This document shows, in pieces, positions 36,579 through 45,112 of a stretch of DNA of 64,000 bases (position 1 is its first letter; every line of letters starts with the position of its first letter). Under the pieces are notes generated by a model, which was given only the letters and a program-made list of their open reading frames with translations, had not been told where the DNA came from and ran no database searches. The DNA is from Pedobacter psychrophilus (GTDB lineage: Bacteria; Bacteroidota; Bacteroidia; Sphingobacteriales; Sphingobacteriaceae): NCBI RefSeq assembly GCF_001652725.1, contig NZ_LWHJ01000030.1:186001-250000 (forward strand). Direction: 5' to 3'. Position numbers and translations under genes: made by a program.

Positions 36579-37677
36579 GTTTTATAATGCCTTTGTTTAT
36601 ATGGTATAAATTTAGGCTAACGCCGATGTTCACAAAAATACGCTTAATTCTTTCGGCATTTGTATCAGTGATAAACAATTGGCCGAAATCATCATGAGAA
36701 ACCATCTCCATTAATTTAGTGATGCGTAAATCATCAAGCTTATCAAAAATATCATCTAACAAAAGCATCGGCTTAAAGCCAACCTTTTGATAAATAAATG
36801 AATATTTAGCCAATTTAAGTGCTATTAAAAATGATTTTTGTTGCCCTTGAGAACCAAATTTTTTTAGTGGCATCCCTTCATGAACTTGAAAAATTAACTC
36901 ATCACGATGAATTCCTTGAGATGTTCTTTGTAATACCCTGTCTTTTTCCAGATTTTTTTTGAGGATACTTTTAAGATCATCATCAAATAATGGCGACTGG
37001 TAAATAAGCTCAACAACTTCGGCTTCGCCAGATAAATATTGATAATGCTGATTAAAAACAGGAGTAAAGATTTCCATAAAGGATTTACGTTGCTCAAAAA
37101 TCTTAGTACCTGATATAATTAATTGATCATCAAATATCTCTAATAAAGTTGGGTCGTAACGGCCGCTATCTGCAATTTGTTTTAAAAGTGCGTTGCGATT
37201 TAATAATGTTTTATTGTAAAAAATCAGATCATCTAAATATTGATGATTAGTTAAAGATATTACGGTATCGATAAATTTGCGCCTTTCTTCACTTCCTTCC
37301 AATATCAAACTGATATCGTTTGGAGAAATCATGACTAAAGGAAAAAGTCCAATATGTTCTGATAACCGATTGTATTCTTTTTTATTCTTTTTAAATTGTT
37401 TTTTATGATTTTTCTTAACGCCGCAAGCAATTAATTCTTCCTTATTGTTTTTTTCAAAAACTCCCTGCAACATAAACAAATCTCTGTCTTGTTTAATTTG
37501 TTGACTATCTATGGGGTTAAAATAACTTTTACACATAGATAGATAATGCACTGCATCTAAAAGATTGGTTTTTCCAGCTCCATTATTACCTGTAAAAGCA
37601 TTAGCACCATCAATAAAACTTAGCTCTGCTTCATCGTAATTTTTAAAATTTACTAAAGAAAGTTTTTTGATATACAT
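36565..37677 (-). CDS. recF: DNA replication/repair protein RecF
   Basis: RecF is an SMC-like ATPase that loads RecA at gaps. The 370-residue protein has Walker A GNNGAGKT (residues 30-37) in FTGNNGAGKTNLL, ISPNDISLI with RRKFID, the signature region with FGSQGQQKS, and Walker B LLLDDIFDKLDDLR. Length is normal for the phylum. It is followed by the DUF721 gene as in other Bacteroidota. Confidence 0.95.
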   Translation of the reverse strand: MYIKKLSLVNFKNYDEAELSFIDGANAFTGNNGAGKTNLLDAVHYLSMCKSYFNPIDSQQIKQDRDLFMLQGVFEKNNKEELIACGVKKNHKKQFKKNKKEYNRLSEHIGLFPLVMISPNDISLILEGSEERRKFIDTVISLTNHQYLDDLIFYNKTLLNRNALLKQIADSGRYDPTLLEIFDDQLIISGTKIFEQRKSFMEIFTPVFNQHYQYLSGEAEVVELIYQSPLFDDDLKSILKKNLEKDRVLQRTSQGIHRDELIFQVHEGMPLKKFGSQGQQKSFLIALKLAKYSFIYQKVGFKPMLLLDDIFDKLDDLRITKLMEMVSHDDFGQLFITDTNAERIKRIFVNIGVSLNLYHINKGIIKHEQN

Positions 37678-37822
37678 GCAGCTAAATTATAAAAATAGGA
37701 AGTCTTAACCTTAAAAATATAAAAAAGATGTCTTTTTGAAGTTGATAAACACTAATTAATACGTTTTAAACTACCTTTAAAAGCGGTTATTCTACTATAT
37801 TACAATAATTTATATAAATGGG

Positions 37823-37852
37823 TTGTTGTTTTTGCTGAAAACACTATTTTTG
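37823..37852 (+). promoter_or_regulatory. Promoter of the TPR gene
   Basis: TTG at 37823-37825, exactly 19 bases, then TATTTTTG at 37845-37852. The start codon is about 23 bases downstream. Confidence 0.75.
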
Positions 37853-37874
37853 CAATCTTTAATAGAACCCTAAA

Positions 37875-38549
37875 ATGTCAAAAACAGAAATCGAACAACC
37901 GTTACAACTTTCAAACTCAATGAGTAGAACTAGCTTTTTTATTCAGGAGAATAGAAAAAGTCTTTTGGTTATTGGCGGAACAGTGATTGGATTAATATTA
38001 TTATTTTTTGCTTATCAAACATTTTATTTAGCACCAAGGGAAACCGAAGCTATAAACCAAATGTTTAAGGCACAACAATATTGGGAGCAAAAAGATTGGG
38101 ATAAAGCCATAAAAGGCGATGGAAATTTCCCTGGTTTTGAAAAAATCATATCAGAATATGATAATACAAAATCTGCTAATCTTGCCTATTACTATTTAGG
38201 TATTGCCTATTTAAATAAAGGCGAATACCAAAAAGCGGCAGAAAACTTAACAAATTATAGTGGTTCTGACCCTATCTTAGCTCCTGAAGCTTTAGGCGCT
38301 GCTGGTGATGCTTATGTAGAATTAAAAAATTATGATGACGCTATAACTTTCTATAAAAAAGCTGCATCTAAAGGAGATAATCTATTTGCCGCTCCAATCT
38401 ATCTTAAAAAATTAGGTTTGGTTTATGAAGAACAAAAAGACTTTAAATCTGCAGTAGATACATATACAAAAATTAAAAACGATTATCCGGAAAGCTCAAC
38501 AGCAACTAATATTGATATGTATATTGCAAGGGCAGAAGGTAAATTATAA
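37875..38549 (+). CDS. Membrane-anchored TPR protein
   Basis: A 224-residue protein with one transmembrane helix (about residues 33-52, LLVIGGTVIGLILLFFAYQT) and then at least three tetratricopeptide repeats: SANLAYYYLGIAYLNKGEYQKAAENL, ALGAAGDAYVELKNYDDAITFY and LGLVYEEQKDFKSAVDTYTKI (each within 34-residue spacing). Such proteins (YfgM-like) take part in envelope protein complexes. It is upstream of ribH with a terminator between them. Confidence 0.85.
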   Translation: MSKTEIEQPLQLSNSMSRTSFFIQENRKSLLVIGGTVIGLILLFFAYQTFYLAPRETEAINQMFKAQQYWEQKDWDKAIKGDGNFPGFEKIISEYDNTKSANLAYYYLGIAYLNKGEYQKAAENLTNYSGSDPILAPEALGAAGDAYVELKNYDDAITFYKKAASKGDNLFAAPIYLKKLGLVYEEQKDFKSAVDTYTKIKNDYPESSTATNIDMYIARAEGKL

Positions 38550-38570
38550 TAATGTTTAAATGAATGATCT

Positions 38571-38602
38571 TAAAGGTTAGCTTAAAAAGGCTAGCCTTTT
38601 TT
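38571..38602 (+). terminator. Intrinsic terminator between the TPR gene and ribH
   Basis: AAGGTTAGC / GGCTAGCCTT pair around a short A-rich loop with a T run. Confidence 0.8.
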
Positions 38603-38613
38603 ATTTTTGAGCT

Positions 38614-39105
38614 ATGGCATCACACCTAAAAAATTTATCAGATTTTTCTCATACTACTGTTCCATCCGGGAAAAATTATCGTTTTGGTATTGTTGTAGCA
38701 TCATGGAATGCAGAAGTAACAGGTGCATTATATAAAGGTGCTTACGAATCTTTATTAAAATATAACGTAGCTGAAAGAGATATTATATCTATAGAAGTTG
38801 CTGGAAGTTTTGAATTAATAGCAGCTGCAGATCAGCTGCTTGATAATAGAGATTTAGATGCTGTTATCTGTTTAGGTTGTGTAATACAAGGAGAAACAAG
38901 ACATTTTGATTTTATTTGTAATGCAGTTGCAAACGGTTTAGCAAATGTAGGCCTAAAGCATACAAAACCCGTGATATTTGGTGTGTTAACTACTGATAAT
39001 CAACAGCAAGCAATGGATAGGGCTGGTGGTAAACATGGAAATAAAGGAACGGAAGCAGGTATCACAGCCATTAAAATGGCAGCTCTAAAATTAGAGTTTA
39101 AATAA
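38614..39105 (+). CDS. ribH: 6,7-dimethyl-8-ribityllumazine synthase
   Basis: RibH makes the direct precursor of riboflavin. The 163-residue protein has FGIVVASWNAEVTGALYKGA, VAGSFELIAAADQL, GCVIQGETRHFDFICNAVA with the catalytic His in RHFD, and PVIFGVLTTDNQQQAMDRAGG. All are in the usual order. No FMN riboswitch could be seen in the short gap before the start. Confidence 0.96.
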   Translation: MASHLKNLSDFSHTTVPSGKNYRFGIVVASWNAEVTGALYKGAYESLLKYNVAERDIISIEVAGSFELIAAADQLLDNRDLDAVICLGCVIQGETRHFDFICNAVANGLANVGLKHTKPVIFGVLTTDNQQQAMDRAGGKHGNKGTEAGITAIKMAALKLEFK

Positions 39106-39213
39106 TTTAACAGCTATATTAAAATTCTTTATCTTTATAAGATATTGTAAATGAAACTTTAACGTTACATTAGCGTATTAACTCTAGCACATATAAAACT
39201 TAATGCCAACAAA

Positions 39214-39333
39214 ATGAAAAAAGTAGTTTACATTGTACTCGCCTTAATGATAACAGGAGCTGTTTTGCAGTCATGTTCATCCAAACTTTGCCCAGCTTAC
39301 AATTCATACCCAGAAGCTAGAGGAAGAAGATAA
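39214..39333 (+). CDS. Tiny lipoprotein (39 residues)
   Basis: ATG AAA AAA gives MKKVVYIVLALMITGAV, then the lipobox LQSC at residues 18-21 and a short tail with CPAYNSYPEARGRR before TAA. The frame has normal codon use, a good signal peptide, and a second Cys at residue 26 (KLCPAY). It lies between ribH and the outer-membrane-like gene with no terminator before the next start. Function is unknown. Confidence 0.7.
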   Translation: MKKVVYIVLALMITGAVLQSCSSKLCPAYNSYPEARGRR

Positions 39334-39375
39334 AACAATTTATTGTCTTTGCTGTTTTAATAAAAACAAATTTTT

Positions 39376-40122
39376 ATGAGAAAAACAACGTTACTATTTG
39401 CATTTTTCTTTGCAATAGTATTTTCGTTAAGTGCGCAAAACCTCCCCAATAAAGATGTAGTGTTAGAAAAGGTATGGAAGGCTGTTGGAGGTAAATCTGC
39501 TTTTGAAAAAAGCAGGTATCTAGAATTTACATTTGCTCCAATTAGGCAAGGTAATCAATCAGCTGGCCGTCATCACATTTGGGATAGATATACTGGAGAT
39601 TACCGTTTTGAATCTACTGCAGATAATGGAACAAAAACTGTAGTTCTTTTTAACGTAAACAATAAAAAGGGAAAAGCTTATGAAAATGGGAATTTACTTC
39701 CCGATAGCACTTCAAATAAAATAATAAACAGGGCTTATGCCGCTTACATTAATGACAGTTATTGGTTAATGTCGCCATTAAAACTGCAAGACGAAGGCGT
39801 AAATACTCAATTAGAAGATAACCAAGAAATTAACAACCAAACTTGTAATGTCATTCATTTAAACTTTGATAAAGTTGGTTTAACACCAGGCGATCAGTAT
39901 TGGATGTACGTTAATGAGAAAACCGGTGAAATTATTCAGTGGAAATTTCTTTTACAAAACCAAAAAAACTCCTCTATATTTGAGTGGGAACCTTATCAGG
40001 ATTTGGGCAATGGCTTAAAACTTTCCGTAAAAAAAACAAATAAAGAAAGTAGTACATCTATTTACTTTCCTGTTGCTAAAGTATTGCAAAAGGTAGATAA
40101 TAACATATTTACAAAACCATGA
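39376..40122 (+). CDS. Secreted protein, LolA-like or DUF6503-like
   Basis: A 248-residue protein with a signal peptide (MRKTTLLFAFFFAIVFSLSAQ). The mature part has a start like LPNKDVVLEKVWKAVGGKSA, then repeated beta strands (RYLEFTFAPIRQG, WDRYTGDYRFES, GDQYWMYVNEKTGEIIQWK) as in proteins of the LolA fold that bind lipid-like ligands. This assignment is from pattern only. It overlaps the YtxJ gene by 4 bases (ATGA), so they are coupled. Confidence 0.65.
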   Translation: MRKTTLLFAFFFAIVFSLSAQNLPNKDVVLEKVWKAVGGKSAFEKSRYLEFTFAPIRQGNQSAGRHHIWDRYTGDYRFESTADNGTKTVVLFNVNNKKGKAYENGNLLPDSTSNKIINRAYAAYINDSYWLMSPLKLQDEGVNTQLEDNQEINNQTCNVIHLNFDKVGLTPGDQYWMYVNEKTGEIIQWKFLLQNQKNSSIFEWEPYQDLGNGLKLSVKKTNKESSTSIYFPVAKVLQKVDNNIFTKP

Positions 40123-40448
40123 GTTGGATTAAATTAGAGGATAATAAACAGTTGCAAGAAATAAAATCGAACAGTGGATATAGCGTGATATTTAAACACA
40201 GCACTCGTTGTTCCATTAGCATGATGGCAAAAAAAAGAGTAGATATGGATTTGGATGATTTACCTGAAACCGTAAAGCCTTATTTTTTGGATTTAATCAG
40301 CCATCGTGATATATCAAAAGAAATAGCTGACTTGTTTCAAGTTCATCATGAGTCGCCGCAACTACTTTTAATTAAAGACGGCGAATGTATATTGGATCAA
40401 TCTCATGGAAATATATCAATTGACGAAACTCTAGAATTTATTAAATAA
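40119..40448 (+). CDS. ytxJ: Bacillithiol-system redox-active protein YtxJ
   Basis: A 109-residue thioredoxin-fold protein of the YtxJ family, seen in bacteria that use bacillithiol. It starts MSWIKLEDNKQLQEI, with the redox Cys in FKHSTRCSISMMAKKR (the family site TRCSIS), DLISHRDIS, HHESPQLLLIKDG and a final ISIDETLEFIK. It probably reduces mixed disulphides with bacillithiol. The start overlaps the stop of the upstream gene by four bases. Confidence 0.88.
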   Translation: MSWIKLEDNKQLQEIKSNSGYSVIFKHSTRCSISMMAKKRVDMDLDDLPETVKPYFLDLISHRDISKEIADLFQVHHESPQLLLIKDGECILDQSHGNISIDETLEFIK

Positions 40449-40535
40449 TAACTCCAGAATTTCAATTTAAAACCTATACTTAACTAATCTCGTTATTATT
40501 TTCAAATAATAAACCTACCTATTTAAAGCATTTGC

Positions 40536-41264
40536 ATGTATATTATCCTATTTTTTATTGCCCATTGGTTTCTTTCTTTATTTGTACAAACTTTCTTTTT
40601 ACATCGTTATGCATCGCATAAAATGTTTAATTTAAATCCATTTTGGTATAGATTCTTTTACATTCTTACCTATGTTGGGCAAGGTGCATCTTATTTAAAA
40701 CCAAAGGCTTATGCCATTATGCACCGTATGCACCATGCTTTTTCTGATACGGAAAAAGATCCTCACTCACCTCATTTTTTTGAGGATGTTTTTCAGATGA
40801 TGTGGAATACCAGGGGCCAGTACCAAATTTTCGAGAAAGACTTAGAACAGCCAGAACCACAATTTAGAGGAGAGTATCCAGAATGGAAGTTTATAGATAA
40901 TATAGGCACTTCTACTTATTCTAGAATTGGTTTTGCAATTTTATATGTGGTTTTTTATGCTTTTTTTGCGACACAATGGTGGATGTGGTTATTGCTTCCT
41001 TTTCATTTTGCGATGGGGCCTTTACATGGAGCTGTTGTAAACTGGTGTGGCCATAAGTACGGTTATTCAAATTTCGATAATCAAGATAAATCAAAAAACA
41101 CAACTCCATTTGATTTTTTGATGTTGGGAGAATTGTTTCAAAACAATCATCACAAATTCCCAAATAGCCCAAATTTTGGCAAAAAATGGTTCGAAATTGA
41201 TCCTGTTTATCCTATCATGAAAGTGATGCATTGGTGTAGGATAATTAGGTTTAGAAAAGTTTAA
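40536..41264 (+). CDS. Acyl-CoA or acyl-lipid desaturase (stearoyl-CoA-desaturase type)
   Basis: A 242-residue di-iron membrane desaturase. It has the three histidine boxes: HRYASH (about residues 23-28), HRMHH (about 65-69) and NNHHKFP (about 206-212), with two pairs of membrane helices between. Such enzymes add a double bond to fatty acyl chains for membrane fluidity. It is near-minimal in length. A dispersed repeat begins 4 bases after its stop. Confidence 0.9.
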   Translation: MYIILFFIAHWFLSLFVQTFFLHRYASHKMFNLNPFWYRFFYILTYVGQGASYLKPKAYAIMHRMHHAFSDTEKDPHSPHFFEDVFQMMWNTRGQYQIFEKDLEQPEPQFRGEYPEWKFIDNIGTSTYSRIGFAILYVVFYAFFATQWWMWLLLPFHFAMGPLHGAVVNWCGHKYGYSNFDNQDKSKNTTPFDFLMLGELFQNNHHKFPNSPNFGKKWFEIDPVYPIMKVMHWCRIIRFRKV

Positions 41265-41267
41265 TCT

Positions 41268-41362
41268 GGGCGCTTTACAGGCTTTTCTCTATATCTTTTT
41301 TATCCCAGATTCACTGGGCCATTTCAAATAAAAAAGGATGCCGTTCCAATCCTTAGCGCAAA
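41268..41362. repeat. Dispersed intergenic repeat, copy 5
   Basis: It begins GGGCGCTTTA, then TATATCTTTTTTATCC, the palindrome CCCAGATTCACTGGG, AAAAAAGGATGCCGTTCC and ATCCTTAGCGCAA. The order of parts matches copies 1 and 7; the central palindrome differs. It follows the desaturase. Confidence 0.8.
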
Positions 41363-41527
41363 AAAAAAATTACTATGAAAATGATGACCAATTTGGTTTC
41401 TAGTTCAAAAACATTGATAAGATAAAATTATCAAATTGTTATTAATTCATTTTAATATTGTAATTGATAAAAAATTTATGCTCTTTTGCTTTACAATACA
41501 GGTCTAAAGCCCTGATAGTTAAATAAA

Positions 41528-41662
41528 ATGACACAAACTCATCTACATACTGCCAAATGCCCTGTTTCCCAAAAGGAAATTGCATTTACTATGTTTATTT
41601 GTTTACCTGCTTCTAGTGCAATCTCATTACGACGAAGACCGCAATATATTCCCAGATTTTAA
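41528..41662 (+). CDS. Possible leader peptide with an Arg-Arg-Arg run upstream of the arginine operon
   Basis: A 44-codon frame (ATG at 41528; a second ATG at 41591 leaves 23 codons) ends SLRRRPQYIPRF. It has four Arg codons in its last eleven: CGA, CGA, AGA and AGA. It lies about 100 bases before the first gene of the arginine cluster. A short hairpin (GTGGA / TCCAC, 41735-41752) lies near the start of that gene. Transcription attenuation by a leader peptide is thus possible, but no strong terminator stem follows the frame. The 397 bases from 41363 to 41761 hold nothing else I can recognise. Confidence 0.35.
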   Translation: MTQTHLHTAKCPVSQKEIAFTMFICLPASSAISLRRRPQYIPRF

Positions 41663-41761
41663 GCCAAACTGCGAATATTAAATTTCCTTAAACCATTAAA
41701 TAAGTGGTTACCAATCAATTTTTTATTTTAAAAATGTGGATGTCATTTCCACTCAAAATAA

Positions 41762-42421
41762 ATGCACATTAACGATTTTAATATTATAGTTGCAGGTTCG
41801 CAACATATCGGTTTTGCCGAAACCATTTGCGAAGAAATGGCAAATTCTGCAAAAGCTCGTGGTACTGGTATTGCCAAACGCTCGCCAGAATATATTTCTA
41901 ACAAAATGTTAGAAGGGAAAGCTGTAATCGCAATTCATAGAGATGGTACTTGGGCAGGATTTTGTTATATCGAAACCTGGAGCCATGGCGATTTTGTTGC
42001 AAATTCAGGTTTAATAGTAAATCCAATTTATAGAAAAGCGGGTTTAGCAAAGGCTATAAAAACTAAAGTATTTGCGCTTTCCCGTCAGAAATATCCAAAG
42101 TCTAAAATCTTTGGTTTAACAACTGGTTTGGCAGTAATGAAGATCAACTCTGATTTAGGTTATGAACCAGTAACTTATTCTGAGTTGACTCAAGATGAAA
42201 ACTTTTGGCAAGGCTGCAAAAGCTGTGTGAATTATGATATTTTGATGAGTAAAGGTCGACAAAATTGTATGTGTACTGCTATGCTTTATGATCCAGAAGA
42301 AAAGAAATCTTTAGAGGAAGAAAGATTAAAAAATATCACACATAAAGCCTCTTTATTAGAGCGAATAGAACAGAAATTAAAAAGCTTCACCAAAATTGTT
42401 GCTATAAGTTTAACAAGTTAA
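41762..42421 (+). CDS. GNAT-family acetyltransferase of arginine synthesis
   Basis: A 219-residue GNAT-fold protein, first gene of the arginine cluster, in the place where the glutamate N-acyltransferase (first step) is expected. It has AVIAIHRDGTWAGFCYIETW, then VANSGLIVNPIYRKAGLAKAIK, an acyl-CoA-binding P-loop-like turn (YRKAGLAKAI), and a C-terminal cysteine-rich part (GCKSCVNYD, NCMCTAM). Which acyl group it uses is not visible; the succinyl-type ArgF' downstream suggests N-succinylglutamate, as in Bacteroides. The start has no close competitor. Confidence 0.8.
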   Translation: MHINDFNIIVAGSQHIGFAETICEEMANSAKARGTGIAKRSPEYISNKMLEGKAVIAIHRDGTWAGFCYIETWSHGDFVANSGLIVNPIYRKAGLAKAIKTKVFALSRQKYPKSKIFGLTTGLAVMKINSDLGYEPVTYSELTQDENFWQGCKSCVNYDILMSKGRQNCMCTAMLYDPEEKKSLEEERLKNITHKASLLERIEQKLKSFTKIVAISLTS

Positions 42422-42470
42422 TTAGTATTAAGTCTCAATACGCTGTACTCAAATCTCGATACTCAAAAAA

Positions 42471-43673
42471 ATGAAAAAGAAAGTTGTTTTAGCATTTAGT
42501 GGAGGTTTAGATACCTCATTTTGTTGCATATACTTAACTAAAGATTTGGATTTAGAAGTCCATTCTGTAATTGTAAATACAGGTGGTTTTTCTAAAGAAG
42601 AGTTAAAGCAGATTGAAGAAAAGGCATATAGTTTAGGAGTGACTTCTCATCATGCTGTAGATGCAGTAAAAGGCTATTATGATTCTTGCCTTAAATATTT
42701 GGTTTTTGGCAATGTCTTAAAAAATAATACTTATCCACTTTCCGTCAGTGCTGAACGCGTTACCCAAGCGACTGCAATCGCCAATTATGCTAAGGAAATA
42801 GATGCAGATTTTGTTGCTCACGGTAGCACCGGAGCAGGAAACGACCAAGTTCGTTTTGATATGATTTTTAATATCCTGATTCCTAAAGTAGGAATTATTA
42901 CACCTATAAGGGATTTAAAATTAAGCAGAGAAGCAGAGATTGAATATTTGCACAAACATGGTATAGAAATAAATGCAGAAAAAGCTAAATATTCTATTAA
43001 TAAAGGCATTTGGGGAACATCTGTTGGTGGTAAGGAGACCTTATCTTCTAAAGGAATGTTACCCGAAGAAGCTTGGCCAACACAAATGACCAAATCAGAA
43101 CCTGAAAATTTAGAACTTGAATTTATAAAGGGAGAATTGGTTGGGGTGAATGCAAAAAAATTCAATCATCCATCAGAAGCAATTCAGGCTTTACAAGAAA
43201 TTGCTGCTCCTTTTGGAGTTGGGAGAGATATTCACGTTGGCGATACAATTATTGGAATTAAAGGTAGAGTAGGATTTGAAGCAGCAGCACCGATGGTAAT
43301 TATTAAAGCACATCATGCTTTAGAAAAACATACGCTTACCAAATGGCAGTTGAGTTGGAAAGACCAATTATCTATGTTCTACGGAAACTGGATGCATGAA
43401 GGTCAGTTTCACGACCCAATTATGAGAGACATTGAAGCTTTTTTACAAAACACTCAAAAAACGGTAAATGGAAAAGTGTTTGTTCAATTGTTACCTTATC
43501 GTTTTTTAATTATCGGAATAGAATCTGAAAACGATTTGATGAGCAGCAAATTTGGTAGCTATGGAGAAATGAACGAAGGTTATACCGGTGATGATGTTAA
43601 AGGTTTTTCTAAAATTTTTGGCAATCAGGTAAGTATTTGGCATAAAGTGAATGAAGGGATAAATGATGATTAA
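42471..43673 (+). CDS. argG: Argininosuccinate synthase
   Basis: ArgG joins citrulline and aspartate with ATP. The 400-residue protein has the P-loop-type AFSGGLDTSFC (residues 8-18), the HGSTGAGNDQVRFD motif and the region around GKETLSSKG. It overlaps argC by 8-11 bases. The length is normal. ArgH, the next enzyme, is not in this cluster. Confidence 0.93.
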   Translation: MKKKVVLAFSGGLDTSFCCIYLTKDLDLEVHSVIVNTGGFSKEELKQIEEKAYSLGVTSHHAVDAVKGYYDSCLKYLVFGNVLKNNTYPLSVSAERVTQATAIANYAKEIDADFVAHGSTGAGNDQVRFDMIFNILIPKVGIITPIRDLKLSREAEIEYLHKHGIEINAEKAKYSINKGIWGTSVGGKETLSSKGMLPEEAWPTQMTKSEPENLELEFIKGELVGVNAKKFNHPSEAIQALQEIAAPFGVGRDIHVGDTIIGIKGRVGFEAAAPMVIIKAHHALEKHTLTKWQLSWKDQLSMFYGNWMHEGQFHDPIMRDIEAFLQNTQKTVNGKVFVQLLPYRFLIIGIESENDLMSSKFGSYGEMNEGYTGDDVKGFSKIFGNQVSIWHKVNEGINDD

Positions 43674-44691
43674 GGTTGGAATTATAGGCGGTGCTGGTTA
43701 TACAGGTGGCGAGTTATTAAGGATATTAATTAATCATCCAAACGTAGAAATTGCTTTTACACATAGTAACAGTAATGCCGGAAATTTAATTTCTGATGTT
43801 CATACGGATTTATTAGGCGATACCGATTTAAAATTCACCAATCAACTTTCGCAAGAAATTGATGTGCTTTTTCTTTGCGTTGGTCATGGCGATGCTAGAA
43901 AGTTTTTAGAAGCCAATCCAATTAGTGCTAATATCAAAATCATTGACCTTTCTCAGGATTTCCGTTTGAAAGCAAAAAGCTTAAAGCCAAAAGCAGAAAG
44001 CCAAATTGACAAGCAGCCTTCTGCCTTAAGCCTTAATCCTTCGGCCTTTATTTACGGTTTGCCCGAACTTAATAAAGAGGCTATAAAAAATGCTCATAAT
44101 ATTGCAAATCCAGGTTGTTTTGCGACTTGCTTGCAATTGGGTTTATTGCCTTTGGCAAAAGCAGGTTTATTAAAATCAGAAGTACATATTTCTGCAACAA
44201 CAGGTTCTACCGGTGCCGGTCAAAAACCCGGAGCAACATCGCATTTCAGTTGGAGAAACAATAACTTATCAGTTTATAAGGCTTTTGAACATCAGCATTT
44301 GAATGAAATCGGCGAAAGCCTTTTGCAGTTGCAAGCTAATTTTGATAAAGACATCAATTTCATTCCTTATCGTGGTGCTTTCCCCCGTGGAATCATGGCT
44401 TCAGCATATATAGAGTGTGATTTAAGCTTAGAAGAAGCAGAAAAAATCTATACAGATTTTTATACAGATGCTCCGTTTACTCATATCAGCAAAGCAAACA
44501 TTGATTTAAAGCAAGTGGTAAACACCAATAAATGCTTAATTCATTTAGAGAAACACGGCAATAAGCTGATGATTATATCCATCATCGATAATTTATTAAA
44601 AGGCGCATCAGGGCAAGCTGTTCAAAATATGAATTTGATGTTTGGATTAGAAGAGACGGCGGGTTTGAGGTTGAAAGCGATTGGGTTTTAG
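43663..44691 (+). CDS. argC: N-acyl-gamma-glutamyl-phosphate reductase with repeat-encoded insert
   Basis: ArgC reduces the acylglutamyl phosphate to the semialdehyde. The 342-residue protein has the NADP loop GGAGYTGGEL (residues 9-18), the active-site Cys in NPGCFATC and GSTGAGQKPG. Between IDLSQDFRL and FIYGLPELNKE, about residues 103-128, is an extra stretch (KAKSLKPKAES...) encoded by a palindromic repeat at 43966-44049; homologues join these motifs almost directly. Two Met codons (43663 and 43666) are possible starts. Confidence 0.92.
   Translation: MMIKVGIIGGAGYTGGELLRILINHPNVEIAFTHSNSNAGNLISDVHTDLLGDTDLKFTNQLSQEIDVLFLCVGHGDARKFLEANPISANIKIIDLSQDFRLKAKSLKPKAESQIDKQPSALSLNPSAFIYGLPELNKEAIKNAHNIANPGCFATCLQLGLLPLAKAGLLKSEVHISATTGSTGAGQKPGATSHFSWRNNNLSVYKAFEHQHLNEIGESLLQLQANFDKDINFIPYRGAFPRGIMASAYIECDLSLEEAEKIYTDFYTDAPFTHISKANIDLKQVVNTNKCLIHLEKHGNKLMIISIIDNLLKGASGQAVQNMNLMFGLEETAGLRLKAIGF
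43966..44049 (+). repeat. Palindromic repeat inserted in frame in argC
   Basis: It reads TTGAAAGCAAAAAGCTTAAA, then GCCAAAAGCAGAAAGCC, and ends GCCTTCTGCCTTAAGCC, TTAATCCTTCGGCCTTT. The two halves are imperfect inverted repeats of each other. The left arm matches the insert in the helicase gene (20507-20581). Confidence 0.8.
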
Positions 44692-45103
44692 GTTGTAAGT
44701 AATAAGTTTTAGGTTATGCAAAATTATAAAGATTTAAGAGTTTGGAGTAAATCACATGAACTAACACTTAAAATTTATAAGGTAACAAAAGACTTTCCAA
44801 AAGATGAACTTTATTCTTTAACAAATCAAATCAGAAGGGCTTCATCATCTATTCCAGCAAATATAGCCGAAGGTTGTGGTAAAAACACATCTAATGATTT
44901 TGCCAAATATTTAAACATATCATTAGGCTCAGCAAATGAAACTGAATACTTTATTCTACTTTCAAAAGATTTAGGTTATTTATCAATCGAGGATTATGAA
45001 ATTTCAAATAAACTTGTGAACGAGGTTAAGGCGATGTTAATTCTATTAATTCAAAAAGTTAGGACAAGTCAAACTTAAAACTTACTACCTAAAACTTACA
45101 ACT
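44685..45103. repeat. Inverted repeats bordering the four-helix-bundle gene
   Basis: The left arm (about 44685-44714) has GTAAGTAATAAGTTTTAGGT. The right arm (about 45072-45103) read on the other strand has GTAGTAAGTTTTAAGT. The short unit TAAGTTTTAGGT repeats in both. The S23 gene lies wholly between the arms, and the last codons of argC touch the left arm. Confidence 0.65.
44716..45078 (+). CDS. Four-helix-bundle (S23/IVS) protein
   Basis: A 120-residue protein of the S23 family, first known from intervening sequences in 23S rRNA genes. It begins MQNYKDLRVWSKSHELTLKIYKVTKDFP, has the family pattern LTNQIRRASSSIPANIAEG and then GSANETEYFILLSKDLGYL. Four amphipathic helices are clear. The gene sits between argC and argD, within the operon, bordered by imperfect inverted repeats. 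Function is unknown; related AvdA proteins act in diversity-generating retroelements, but no retroelement is here. Confidence 0.9.
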   Translation: MQNYKDLRVWSKSHELTLKIYKVTKDFPKDELYSLTNQIRRASSSIPANIAEGCGKNTSNDFAKYLNISLGSANETEYFILLSKDLGYLSIEDYEISNKLVNEVKAMLILLIQKVRTSQT

Positions 45104-45112
45104 CAAAAAAAC

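Noticed and set aside
38603-38613. FMN riboswitch before ribH
   Set aside because: The gap is only 11 bases after a terminator, too short for this RNA.
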